Shown: positions 1-11,570 of the stretch, piece after piece | How positions within the stretch are numbered: the stretch's first letter is position 1 | How the letters are laid out: each line of letters opens with the position of its first letter | Origin: Echinarachnius parma | Lineage: Eukaryota; Echinodermata; Echinoidea; Clypeasteroida; Echinarachniidae | NCBI GenBank assembly: GCA_037951105.1 | Contig: JBAMJV010008285.1 | Span: 98,398 to 162,397 of the forward strand | Length of the DNA: 64,000 bases | Direction of reading: 5' to 3' | The notes under the pieces: model-generated | The model's input: the letters and a program-made list of their open reading frames with translations, nothing else | What the model was told of the DNA's origin: nothing | The model's database searches: none | Translations under genes and position numbers: made by a program

Positions 1-107
1 TTTGTTCTATCAGGGCTTAAAAATGATATTCTGAAAACGATTTTAAGCTAAAATTTATTGTATCTACGTCATATCTACGTCTCTAAAATATTACACTGTA
101 CTTAATA

Positions 108-332
108 GCCCGGTCACATATCAACGGATTGCGCAAACGGATGTCAAACGGAGAGCTAAATTTTCCATCCGTTCTATACGTTTCTTGTCCGTTCCCTGTC
201 CGGTGATGTACGTTGTTCTATGTTTTGTACATGAAGCAATGGAGACGACTTTCATCACCGGATAATTTAATTTCACAAATTGTCTATTCGTTGGGCATAC
301 GTTTCCGATATCCGTTGATATCTGACCGGGCC
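108..332. mobile_element. MITE, GCCCGGTCA family, copy 1
   Basis: The ends GCCCGGTCACATATCAACGG and CCGTTGATATCTGACCGGGC are inverted repeats. The interior is rich in GTCCGTT and AACGGA. Copy 2 is at 9518-9745. Confidence 0.75.
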
Positions 333-761
333 ATTAGGAATAGCGATTTGCTAAAATATATTTTAGTGACGTAGATAAAATAAATTTTAACTTCAGAATA
401 CACCCCCAGAACTGGACCAGGGTAATTACCTTGATATATCCGGTACCTCGTTATAAAGAGGTTTGACTGTATATCATATGTAGTGAAGAATAATGATTAT
501 AATTACTATCATCGAGGAGAAAATCGTTTACACAAAATATATATGTGCCCGGCTCTATTAAAATCATGCTCTTTCGACAAAAGCAAAATACTAATTGAAA
601 AAAAGACTTTTGTTTGATACAAAAATATTGAATTTACAATATTTGGTATAATCAATCACCCCAATTTTCTGCTGACATGCCAAATTGGATACATATTTTT
701 CGCTTTAAAAATGACATCTGCAAAACCCGAGTTGCTGGCAAGAGCCTGATTTGCCAAAGCT

Positions 762-919
762 GGGCCTTGTTGCAGAAAGGGTTGCAATCAATTGTAAAGT
801 TGAAATAAATTGCAAGTCAGAAAAATATGCACATTTGAACCAATCAGTTTTGTGCATTTAGTCACATGATCTGACTTGTAATTCATTGAATCTGTACAAT
901 TGATTGTACCTCTTTCTGG
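762..919. mobile_element. MITE, GTTGCAGAAAG family, copy 1
   Basis: Inverted ends GTTGCAGAAAGGGTTGCAAT and ATTGTACCTCTTTCTGG. It is a more diverged relative of the copy at 15152-15303. Confidence 0.65.
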
Positions 920-1278
920 TCACATGTATGAGTGGATTGTCGCCTCACAGAAAACATGTATGATATACAATGAATGAGTATCAAACATGGAACAAAACAA
1001 ACAGCAGGATATATCAAACTGCAGCTCAGCCATTCCGTGTAACTAGGCACCCGGGGCTTAAAATTTCAAGTTCAACCAATTAAAACAAAAATTCATGTCT
1101 GGCTAGGTATATGTTCAAAGGGTTTAAATCTGAATTTTCACCGCCTTTCACCTTCTAACAACCGAGTTACACCTCCCAGAACAGAGATCAAATTTGCTAC
1201 AAAAATTAGGCCTATTTTGTACTTTTTTTAATCACACTATCTAAAGCATGTTCCATTATCTGTAGATACATCATTTTT

Positions 1279-2873
1279 ATGCCTCCGCAACGAAGTAGCC
1301 GGAGGCATTATGTTTTCGGGTTGTCCGTCCGTCCGTACGTACGTACGTCCGTACGTACGTACGTCCGTACGTACGTCCCGTTTTCGTGATCGCGTTATCT
1401 CAAGAACCGATTGACGGATTTTCACCAATCTTGGGTCATGTATGTATCTTGGGGGGCCGATGATCTGATTAGATTTTGGGGTCATGAGGTCAAAGGTCAA
1501 AGGTCACAGAGCTCATTATATATGCAAAAATAGCTCGTGATCGCGTTATCCCAAGAACCGATTGACGGATTCTGACCAAACTTGGGTCATGTATGTATCT
1601 TGGGGGGCCGATGATCTGATTAGATTTTGGGGTCATGAGGTCAAAGGTCAAAGGTCACAGAGCTCATTATATATGCAAAAATAGCTCGTGATCGCGTTAT
1701 CCCAAGAACGGATTGACGGATTCTGACCAAACTTGGTACATGTATGTATCTTGGGGGGCCAATGATCTGATAAGATTTTGGGGTCATGAGGTCAAAGGTC
1801 AAATGTCACAGAGCTCATTATATATACAAAAATAGCTCGTGATCGCGTTATCTCAAGAAGGGATTGACAGATTCTGACCAAACTTGGTACATGTATGTAT
1901 CTTGGGGGGCCGATGATCTGATTAGATTTTGGGGTCATGAGGTCAAAGGTCAAAGGTCACAGAGCTCATTATATATGCAAAAATAGCTCGTGATCGCGTT
2001 TTCTCAAGAAGGGATTGACAGATTCTGACCAAACTTGGTACATGTATGTATCTTGGGGGGCCGATGATCTGATTAGATTTTGGGGTCAAAGGTCAAAGGT
2101 CACAGAGCTCATTATATATGCACAAATAGCTCGTGATCGCGTATCTCAAGAACGGATTGACGGATTCTGACCAAACTTGGTACATGTATGTATCTTGGGG
2201 GGCCGATGATCCGATTAGATTTTGGGGTCATTTAGGTCAAAGGTCAAAGGTCACAGAGCTCATTATATATGCAAATATAGCTCGTGATCGCGTTATCTCA
2301 AGAAGGGATTGACAGATTCTGACCAAACTTGGTACATGTATGTATCTTGGGGAGCCGATGATCTGATTAGATTTTGGGGTCATGAGGTCAAAGGTCAAAG
2401 GTCACAGAGCTCATTATATATGCAAAAATAGCTCGTGATCGCGTTATCTCAAGAAGGGATTGACAGATTCTGACCAAACTTAGTACATGTATGTTCCTTG
2501 GAGAGCCAATGAACTGATTAGATTTTGGGGGTCATGAGGTCAAAGGTCACAGGGCTCATTATATGTAAAAGTAGCTTGAGATTGGAAATCTCAAGAACTG
2601 AATATCAGATTTCAATCCAAATTGATACCTGAATGTATCTTAGGGAACAATTGTAGTCATTAGATTTTGGGGTCATGAGGGCAAAGGTCAAGGTCACTGA
2701 TAGCTCATAATTGTGATACGTCAAGATCTAGAGTACCATCAAAATTGAGTTGACAGAATTAATTCAGTGTACAGAATTAATTCAGTGTATATGTTGATTT
2801 GGGCTTGATATAAATAAATTGCGTAATGGCGGAGGCATCATTTTCGACTGCGCGCAGTCGAAGATCCATCTAG
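1279..2873 (+). mobile_element. Non-autonomous Helentron (pearl/DINE-like) with 151-bp tandem array
   Basis: The 5' end starts ATGCCTCCGCAACG. Near the 3' end there is an inverted copy (GGCGGAGGCAT, 2828-2838), then the perfect palindrome TTCGACTGCGCGCAGTCGAA (2843-2862), and the element ends GATCCATCTAG at 2873. A 3' hairpin followed by CTAG and asymmetric terminal inverted repeats are Helentron hallmarks. No Rep/helicase coding is present. The core holds about eight units starting near 1385, 1536, 1687, 1838, 1989, 2132, 2283 and 2433, mostly 151 bp apart. Confidence 0.85.
1385..2580 (+). repeat. 151-bp tandem repeat with AGGTCA triplets
   Basis: Each unit runs CGTGATCGCG...CCAAACTTGG...GATCTGATTAGATTTTGGGG and then AGGTCAAAGGTCAAAGGTCA. 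That last block is three AGGTCA half-sites spaced by one base (overlapping DR1 elements), first seen at 1487-1506. One unit has a degenerate third half-site and one is 8 bp shorter. Confidence 0.9.
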
Positions 2874-5200
2874 TTTGTATTTAGTATTATTTTACACCCA
2901 TTTTACCATATCAAGTTGGTTTTTACATTTTTATGCGACCAGCTTGACAATATTTTAGATTGAAAACACCCTCGAAAAGTGTCACGCGAGTCACAAAAAT
3001 GTGTCCATATTTTAGATTGCTAAAAAAGTAGTAGATTATATGAACTGCAGTTGATAAATAGTAAGGAGCTTAGGGTCCCCAATCATACCAGCAAAGAAGA
3101 TTTCCATACGTAAACCCCTTCATTATGAAAAACACCAGAACAATAATGTCACGCGAGTCACGCTAAGGTTTCTTAGGGTTGTCACACGAGTCACACTATT
3201 TAAAGCATGTTCTTTTATCTGCAGATACATAATTTTTTGTATCAAGTCTTATTTTACACCCATTTTACCATATCAAGTTGGTTTTTACATTTATACACAA
3301 ACCAGCTTGACAATATTTCAGATTGGAAAACACCCTCAAAATGTGTCACGCGAGTCACAAAAATATGTCCATATTTTGAATTGCTTCAAAAGTAGTAGAT
3401 TGTATGAATTGTAATTAATATTTTTTGAGTATCTTAGGGTCCTCAATCATACCAGCAAAGAAGATTTCCATATGTAAACCCCTTCATTATGAAAAATGCC
3501 AGAACAAAGTCATGCTAAGATTTTTAGGGTTGTCACGCGAGTCACATTTTACAAGTTTGTGAAAATAAGAGAATTTGTTTGAAAAAAATGAACTCTGCCT
3601 TTAAAATAATGTATGTAAATTATTCTAATTATCACATTAAAGGTAAATGTTATATTATTTGATAAATAAAGAGATACAATACATAAAATAAGTAATCTAT
3701 ATTTTATCTGGATTGTCAACTTATGTTGGGCTAAGCTGATTTAACTCTAAAGTGATGTAATTTGCTCAAAGAAAACAAAACAGTTGATAATTGTTTTTTT
3801 ATTACACACAGGCCAGTTTTTCAATTCAATAAAACATGTATTTTGTTTCCGTCTTGGGTTTGTCAGTCATAGCGCTCAATATTGTTATGATATTACTATC
3901 CTAACGTGTATTATGCAGCTCTCAAAATGTGTATTTGCCATTCAATATCAGATGATATTACTCTTCCATGGAACTGATATTCAATCCAGCGCGGAAGTGC
4001 GCAAATTCATACACGCGTTTATTAATGACGTATGAATGGCTTTGCGCGTGTCTAATTGTGACGTATGAATACATAAATCGCACCTCTGCTATAGTACGCG
4101 CAAATGGCCCTTCATGGGTTGAAAATGTTTAATCAGTAATTTGAGATTCAATACATTGGTCTTCTTCTCTGAACAAGACGGAGTAAGATGTATGTTTTTG
4201 TTTATTTATGTTTTGCTCTGGATAGTATGTATACTAATAATAATATTGACTGGCTTGTTCTTTCGTGATCTTTATACCACTCAAGGCCAGTCAATATTAT
4301 ATAAATATCAGACATCGCAATGATAGATAAGACAGAAAAAAGATTATATATATGAACATTATTTGTAAGAAGAATTAGGGACTCAAAGTGCATCAAAGTG
4401 ACTTGAAAGTTTCAAGAAGAACTTCTGGACACAAATCCAAAAATTCAAGTAAACCTAAGGGAAAGTTTGACTTTGATTTTAAAGTAGTTAAATACGAAAG
4501 AAAAAGAAAATTAGCTGCAAAAGAAAGACTAATTCCCAGAACTATTAATTTAAAGGGGGAAAAAAGAGGAAAAGTTCCAAGAGCTCGCATCGGAGCTTGG
4601 ATTAAATAATTTGTTCATTTTAAAGATGTATGTGATGTAACTGACCATAAATGATATATGTTATGTTAACAATTTGGCTCATTTTACTTTATAAAATCAT
4701 GATAATTGGTTCAACTTTTAGTCCCAAATGACACTTGTCACGCGAGTCACAATCATGTGTCACGCGAGTCACATTTTGAAATGGCGATTGACTTGAAAAT
4801 AAAAGTCAAGGGATAATAAAATTTTGTCTTATTATTGCCTAATGTCTCAAAATGAACTCCAGAAAATTTGGTGTAAATGGGACAAGTACTTTCATACAAA
4901 AATCCAGTCAAGTACAGTAAGGTCAGAAACCTTCAATAGTGTCGCGTCACGCGAGTCACAACAGAAAAAATGACATATCTCCAACAAGAATGACTTAAAA
5001 TCAAAGATTTCTGTTTAACAATGTGTATGGTCAATAAAGTGATTGAAATATGTAAAAATAACGGGTCTGCAAATTAAAGTTTTCATGTACTTAACCTTAA
5101 CAAGGGTGGAATTTTGTATAAATGTCACGCGAGTCACAATGGAATAGCTGAGCTGCAGACTTGTATGTTGTATGTCCAAATTCGTTGGTGGCTAATACAT
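2874..5200. repeat. Region with dispersed GTCACGCGAGTCAC motif and a 360-bp duplication
   Basis: The 14-mer GTCACGCGAGTCAC occurs exactly at 2981, 3148, 3345, 3532, 4737, 4759, 4946 and 5124, with a one-base variant at 3181. About 320 bp from 2874 are duplicated from 3238 on. No known feature class explains it. Confidence 0.8.
4388..4609 (+). CDS. Small basic ORF of unknown nature
   Basis: The 73-codon frame reads KSKNSSKPKGKFDFDFKVVK and ends PRARIGAWIK. It is Lys/Arg-rich without being a simple repeat, and lies in the middle of the GTCACGCGAGTCAC region. It might be the last exon of an unrecognised gene, with an acceptor-like GAATTAG just upstream, or chance in A-rich DNA. I recognise no domain. 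Confidence 0.25.
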   Translation: MHQSDLKVSRRTSGHKSKNSSKPKGKFDFDFKVVKYERKRKLAAKERLIPRTINLKGEKRGKVPRARIGAWIK

Positions 5201-5216
5201 TTTTAGGGGTTTCTAG

Positions 5217-5532
5217 GGGTCCTACTAAAGCGCGAAGAAGTGCAAAGCAATTTACTGCGAACAAATTTCCCATTCACATAGTATGCACTTGTTCGCAGTA
5301 ATTAGTAATTGCTGCGCTCAATTACTAATTACTGCTAACAAGCGCGAACAGGATTTACTGCGAACAAATTTGTTTGCATATGAAATCTCGTTCGCACTTA
5401 ATTCCTGTTCGTGCTTGTTCGCATTACATTTGTTTCCTAACCCTAGCCCTAAATATTGATGGCTTATTCGCGCTATATAGTTCGTGCTTGTTCGCAGTAC
5501 TTCGCACTTGTTCGCACTAATTAGTAGGACCC
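5217..5532. mobile_element. MITE with 8-bp target duplication GTTTCTAG
   Basis: Inverted ends GGGTCCTACTAA / TTAGTAGGACCC are flanked by GTTTCTAG at 5209-5216 and 5533-5540. The interior is a dense set of TTCGCACTTGTTCGCAGTA-like words in both orientations. 8-bp duplications point to hAT- or P-like transposition. Confidence 0.85.
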
Positions 5533-5744
5533 GTTTCTAGTGACCATTAGCATCCAGTCCACCACTGAGGGCAAGCCATATCAAAGCAGAGTGGTTCAAA
5601 TGTCTTTTGGTCAGAATTCAACATTACATACTGCCTTTATAACTGCCTCCTTCTTGGTTGATCCTACGTCGCCACCTGACGGAAGGAATCGGGTAACCAC
5701 CAAATTGTACTTTTTACTTGCACTTTATAAATTAAACACTTACA

Positions 5745-6070
5745 CCAGGGGGGTGTTGCACAAAGATTCAAAGTTAAACTTAATTCTAAGTTGGACTTAA
5801 CTATTATGGAAAGCCATTTGTAGCCTTGAAATACAACATGTTCAAAAGCAAAAAATTGCAAGTATTTAAAACTTCCAGCAAAAATGTACATCAATTATTT
5901 AAAGGCTCCTTGATAATAGCAAAATTAACTGATTTTATCAAACTATATGCCTTTTCAAAAGAACTGTTCCAGTGTTCCACCAATTGTATAAATAAACTAA
6001 CAGCTTTCCATAATATTTAGGTCTAACTCAGAGTTAAGTTCAAATTTGAATCTTTGTGAAACACCCCTGG
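5745..6070. mobile_element. Foldback MITE with about 68-bp inverted ends
   Basis: Left end CCAGGGGGGTGTTGCACAAA and right end TTTGTGAAACACCCCTGG pair. Pairing continues inward to CTATTATGGAAAG / CTTTCCATAATA. Confidence 0.8.
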
Positions 6071-9000
6071 GCAGCCAGGCGCCCTTGTATCTGCACACGA
6101 TTGAGTATCTTTAAGAATCCTCAGGATTAAAGGGGGCCAGATTAATCAGAAGAATTATATTGAAATTGAATACAGTTGTTCACTCAAAACAGACCCCAAG
6201 TTTTATTCCAACGTACAATGTTCTTATGTATGTAACATGATAACTATGTAAAACATTCCACTGATTTCTAGTATTTTAAAAAGTAATTCTTTAAGTACCA
6301 AATTAGTTTGATGTTATTGACAATACACCAGTTCGTAGATAGCATATGGGACCCGGATATGGGTCGTTTGACCCCTTGACCATTGAATTCTACAATTATG
6401 GGTAGGATATAAAGCTTTTACTCTGTGCAGTCATGTTCAGAGTGGCATATGGTTGTCATGGGATATCCTTTGTTACTTTCATGAGAACTATTGATCAACC
6501 TACGCAACAAGGAATTTCCAATCGATGTACTCAAGAATAACAAGTAAAGAACCTTATCCAGTCCTTTCAATTCGATGAATGCCGCATTGGTACGATTGAC
6601 CTTTGTATTGCGCATGCGCAGATTGTAACTACGAACTGGCTTATTATGATAAATGTTTATGTGACGTGTATTTACATGTAAGTCTGCTAAAATATTGCAG
6701 TTTGACAATTCAGTTACAACTGAATAGTTTGATTAAAAATGATCATGTTGCAGAGTATGCACGTTTGATTTTGGGTAAACTTTTGTATATGATTGTTGAT
6801 GATGTACTATTTGTATTTTGTGTAAGAAAATATATGATTCTTTTGATATTAATACAGTTCTTGTACTAACAAGTGCAATTTAAATATTACACAAATGTAC
6901 ATGCAGTTCACTAGACAACTGAACATATATAATGTATATATTGAAAAGCATAGATTATACTCACAATCGTTGTGTAATATGCATTATTAATCTAGAGAAT
7001 CCTAGGGGTGTTGGGTGTTGCATTTAAATGCAAGTCCAGAAAATCAAACTCAACGTTGCGTTTAAATGCAATTTCATTTTGATTTCAAGTACAAGTTTTC
7101 TTTGATAATGCAACTTGTTTATGATCTCTTGCTGGGTCAAAAAATGTAAAGTTAAACAATTTTAAAATTAAACGTTTAAATGTTAAAGTGAAACCAGTAA
7201 AGTGTCTAACTCCACGAAAATTACTTGGAGCTTTCACATTTCTCTTCTACAGTGTTATTTGGCTTATGGTAAGAGAAGAATGAAATAGGGTTAGATTTTG
7301 TTTAATGCCCCTTTAGTATGACGATATCTATCATTGATAATCATTTGGCTCAATGAACGGTCATAAACCTCATACACGTTATACAGTAATACGTTGTAAA
7401 AGCTGACGCAAATTTTCGCTTTTTTAAACAGGAAAGCAGTGTTCTTTTTCAATGAAACTTTCACACATTTAGACATATCTTACAATGATTTTGGTATAGG
7501 ATTGAAGTCTCAAATGTAATTTTGGGCAATATTTGACACTTTACAGGTGCACCTTTAAGTGAAAAATACACATTTATTCAGCATTAGTTTGCAAAGCTGC
7601 AATTAATCACAATGCATGATGCTATTTTGCAACGCATCAATACAATATGGAATTATGATATATGTCGGCAGTATTATTGTACGACTGGGCCCCATTTCAT
7701 AGAACTTTAATTTAAATGCATTTTTAATTCAGCTTCTCTGGCAACAGCTATAATTATTCAATGCTGTTGGCAGAGTAGTTTAATGATGTATGAAGTTTTA
7801 TGAAATGGTGGTTTTGAAATTTGTCCGTCTTATTTGTCTTCCTGCGATTTGGGGTTTAGTAAGACATTTTACATTTTATGTGTGTTACATGTATTTCAAA
7901 GAGAATAGTAATGTCTTGGGATAATGTGATTGAAAAAATACTGTTTAGCAGGAACTTGTATTTTTATATGAATCTGATCAAACTTTTTATATGAAATTTA
8001 TTATTGCATTCAAGTACAGATGAATAAATTACACAAAACAAATTACAGTACATGGCAGTTCAGTCAGTTATTTTCTGTTTAATTAACGAGCAATAAACTG
8101 AGTGGCAAAGCGTGGTTGGACTGATTGGGGGGGGGGGGGCACATTTCTTTGTTTATTCAAAGAATGTCCTATGTTTCCTATTGTTTTTCTCAAATTATTG
8201 GGGGGGGGGGGGTTTGCACTCTATAATGGTCTCTGCAAAGTGGGGGTATGATTTGACCATACATACTCGCCACTTAATTAGGTACACCTGTTAAATGGAT
8301 CAGTGCTATGCAAAATCCAACAATTGTATAAACACTCACATAAACATTTGTATAACAACTACATTCACATGTACTTCCTTACACAGTCCTTTATAATACT
8401 TGCATGCATACACAGTCATACTCTCCATCACACAAAATTCCCTTCCGTCAAATATGAAGCCTCAAAGATGTTGGGAAGAAAGTCACACACAAAGCAAATC
8501 CTTTTTCTTCATATATATGTTTTTTTTAATACTGTATATAAAGGTAGCATTTACCAACATGGTTACTGTTTATAATAAATGTGAACGTTTCAGTATCAAA
8601 ACAAATTGAAATAATGAAGAAGAACGTGCTGTCAAAATGCATTCATAGCACATGAGGTAAAAAAAAGTAAATATAATGTAGGTCCCAACTATTATGTTCA
8701 CTTCCAACAGTTACTAATAGGGACTTAGAGATTGCATTTTCACTAGTGGACTGCTATGTGGTGATGTCATGAATAAGCCCCGCCCCCATTCACCCACAGT
8801 TAACCAGCTCTTTCAACTGACTTGTAGGTACTCACCAAACCTCACCAAACCAAACAATGGGTAACTTGGGGGTGGGGCCTATTTGTGACGTTATACAGTT
8901 ATCACGAACCAGTCCACTAGTTCCCATGTAAATCGTTAAGTCCTGATATGATTACTCCAAGTACATCAATGGATTATCATTCTCGAACAGCTACAAGTAC

Positions 9001-9110
9001 TGAGAAGAAGTATGTTTAACATTGGTACCTGCATATTTTTCCAAGCCCTGGCATTCCAGTGGTTGCAATTTCCTTACTAAGTACACTTTTCATGTGTATT
9101 TGCTTTGCCA
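6071..9110. other. No recognised feature
   Basis: AT-rich DNA. Two G-tracts (about 8129-8139 and 8201-8212) are part of an unresolved repeat. No coding exon, RNA gene or bounded transposon could be supported. Confidence 0.5.
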
Positions 9111-9112
9111 AA

Positions 9113-9136
9113 TAAATAATAATAATAATAATAATA
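9113..9136. repeat. (AAT)n microsatellite
   Basis: Run of AAT units. Confidence 0.9.
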
Positions 9137-9517
9137 TGTTTTAAAAGTATAGTACTTACAGCACACAAAGTAAAACAAAAAATGTCCTAAGAATAAGACA
9201 TTGGATGGTGCAGAATAAAATAACATGCAGTAGTATGGAATAAGAAGGTACAATGAAAATAAACTATATCTGTTACTACATAACATATTTACAAATGTAC
9301 AGTACAATAGGATGAAAACTTATTTTAATTATGTTATCAAAACTAATATGAACAAAATTTTTTCCCAAAACAAACATAGAAGAGCACAGGAATACAATGG
9401 TTAAGTTAACCATTAATTATGTAAAGAACATACATACATGTATATGAAAAAAGCTTATAAAGGAAAAATATACATAGTAACTACTGGGGGTAATGAATTC
9501 AAACTTTGGTTGTTTGA

Positions 9518-9745
9518 GGCCCGGTCAGATAGCGTAAACGGATGCCCGACGGAGAGAAAATTTTTAATCCGTTCGTCTCCGTTTGTATGAGTTTCTTGTC
9601 CGTTCCTTGTCAGGTAATGTACGTTGTTCTTTCCCACATAATTTTTTCTGCATGAAGCAATGGAGGCTGGAAAATTTAATATTGCAAATTGTCTATTCAT
9701 CGGGCATCCGTTTACGCTATTCGGCGATATGTGACCATGCAGGCC
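9518..9745. mobile_element. MITE, GCCCGGTCA family, copy 2
   Basis: It starts GGCCCGGTCAGATAGCG and ends CGCTATTCGGCGATATGTGACC. It shares the internal TTTCTTGTCCGTTCC and ATGTACGTTGTTC blocks with the copy at 108-332. Confidence 0.75.
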
Positions 9746-10980
9746 TCTAGTACTGAACCTGTATCTTATTGTGAGAGTGCAACGAAAATCTATAGCTAAC
9801 AAAGTAAAACAATGTCTTTAGAATATGACATAATGGTGAAGAACAAACTATTGAATGATGAGGTGAATTATAAAAAGCTATTTCCTACCAAACACTAGTA
9901 CAACTTTCCAGTTTTGATACAAGATAGTGCAACATGAAATCTAGTACATAATACATGATATCACTAGTTACAATATGACTAAAATTCTAGTCCTTGGAAT
10001 ATGATGTTGAATATTGCAGAATGAGAGCTATATAGAATACATTAATTATGGCATGCAGAGGATAGGAATCTATAATGCTACATAAACGCATGTACAACTT
10101 TTCATACATGTAATATGACAAAAGATTTTGAATACATTGGAATTAGATAACACAGATTATTTTTGTGTTACTCTGAATACTAAAACGTACTAGTCCATCA
10201 CTTTGACTATTATTTTCTCACAACTTAAAATCTGAATTCTTTTGAATTAAAACAACCTGATTAATTTTCATAACTTTGAATGAATTGTAACCTCGAACAC
10301 TGCAATTTGTTAGTCTATCGCAGTTCCATTTGGAGAATTATGTTCTTTTGTCTTACTTATCTGTGGAGCACTAAACCAAATACAAAATCTACAAAGGATA
10401 AGGAATGTGAAGTTTTAGTACACACAAAAACCCAGAGTATGAATAATACTATAAAAGTCTTAAGAAATAATTTTAGCCTCTAAAGAAATTATGTGAATAA
10501 AACGCAAAAAGAAATGTTAAAACTCCCTTTTGAAAGTCTTTGATTAAACTTGCATAAATGTTAGCCAGTCTAAGCATCTTAATGAGATATGGGGGAAGCA
10601 ATACAACACCCCAATGTTCCTAAAGTCGCCTTGACAGAAAAGGAAGAAAAATTTACATGGTAAAATGCCTACCACACACTCTAATCTAATCTGATGAACA
10701 ATTTAGTATCCAAACTAATACTACATACTCTAAATGTGCATGTCTTGCTTTAGTTCAGATACACATTCGTTGTTTAGATCAGGATCAGGATCCGTTTCAT
10801 GAAAGGGTCTTATCTCTGTACCTACACAACATTGGTATAACTTTGAAATTTATGGCAACACGTGTAGTATGAAAGCGTCTTTGCTATTCTACTTCTAACC
10901 TTGTCCTTTGTGATCGGAACAAATGTCATCCGTATGTCCCTAGATCAGTCACAGTCACGTGGCAGTTAAGACGGTCTTAG
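9746..10980. other. Downstream flank of the TPR/J gene, nothing recognised
   Basis: AT-rich. No convincing minus-strand poly(A) signal close to the stop codon was found. Confidence 0.4.
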
Positions 10981-11570
10981 CTAGTTGGACTCGGACTCGG
11001 ATGGTCTGAACTCAGACTCGGTCTCGGACTCGGACAGTCTGGACTCGGTCTCGAACTCGGACTCGGACTCGGACTCGATCTCGTACTCGGTCTCGGACTC
11101 GATCTCGATCTCGGACTCGGACTCGGACTCGGACTCGGACTCGGTCTTGGACTCGGACTCGGTCTTGGACTCGGATTGGGTGGACTCGGGTTCATCTGGG
11201 CACTTGATGCAGCTGTAGCGTCTGTTGAGGCACTTGGTGATCTCTGAGCTGAAGTAGAACCAGTTCTTGCCGTGGATCTCCCGGTCGACCTTGTCCGGGT
11301 GGTAGTGGGAGATGGCTTTGATCAGCAGCTTCTTGATGGACAGGGACAGGGCTTCCTTCAGCTTTGCCTGGGGATCCTTGGGCGGCCAGGTCTTGTAGAC
11401 CTTCTCCACAAACTCCTTCTCGTTAAAGTGTTTTGAGTCCAGCGCCTTGAGCTTGTCGACGTCTTTCTTCATCTCCTTCAGGGCGGCCGTTCGCTCCTTG
11501 ACGTCCTCCGACTCCTTGTTGAGCCGCTTCTGGAAGTTCTCTACAAACGACGTCGACTCTGTGTACCAGT
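10981..11570 (-). CDS. TPR/J gene last exon: coiled coil, J domain, SE-rich tail
   Basis: Residues 1-60 of this exon are charged helix (NFQKRLNKESEDVKERTAAL). About residues 60-130 form the J-domain-like part (LLIKAISHYHPDKVDREIHG, then NWFYFSSEITKCLNRRYSC), with HPD intact. The last 65 residues are a Ser/Glu tail built by a GACTCG-type hexamer repeat, ending in TAG at 10983-10981. A C-terminal J domain preceded by TPR helices is less common than the reverse order. Acceptor TTTTCTTGTAG. Confidence 0.88.

Noticed and set aside
1385-2580. CRISPR-like array of regularly spaced repeats
   Set aside because: The units are contiguous 151-bp tandem repeats without unique spacers, inside a eukaryotic transposon.
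6418-6708. 96-codon minus-strand ORF with a RSYNLRMRNTK stretch
   Set aside because: It recalls a LINE C-terminus but lacks the W-N-x-L-P block and any RT motif, so I did not call it.
10985-11218. Plus-strand Asp/Ser-repeat frame
   Set aside because: It is antisense to the SE-rich tail of the TPR/J gene; the hexamer repeat keeps both strands open.
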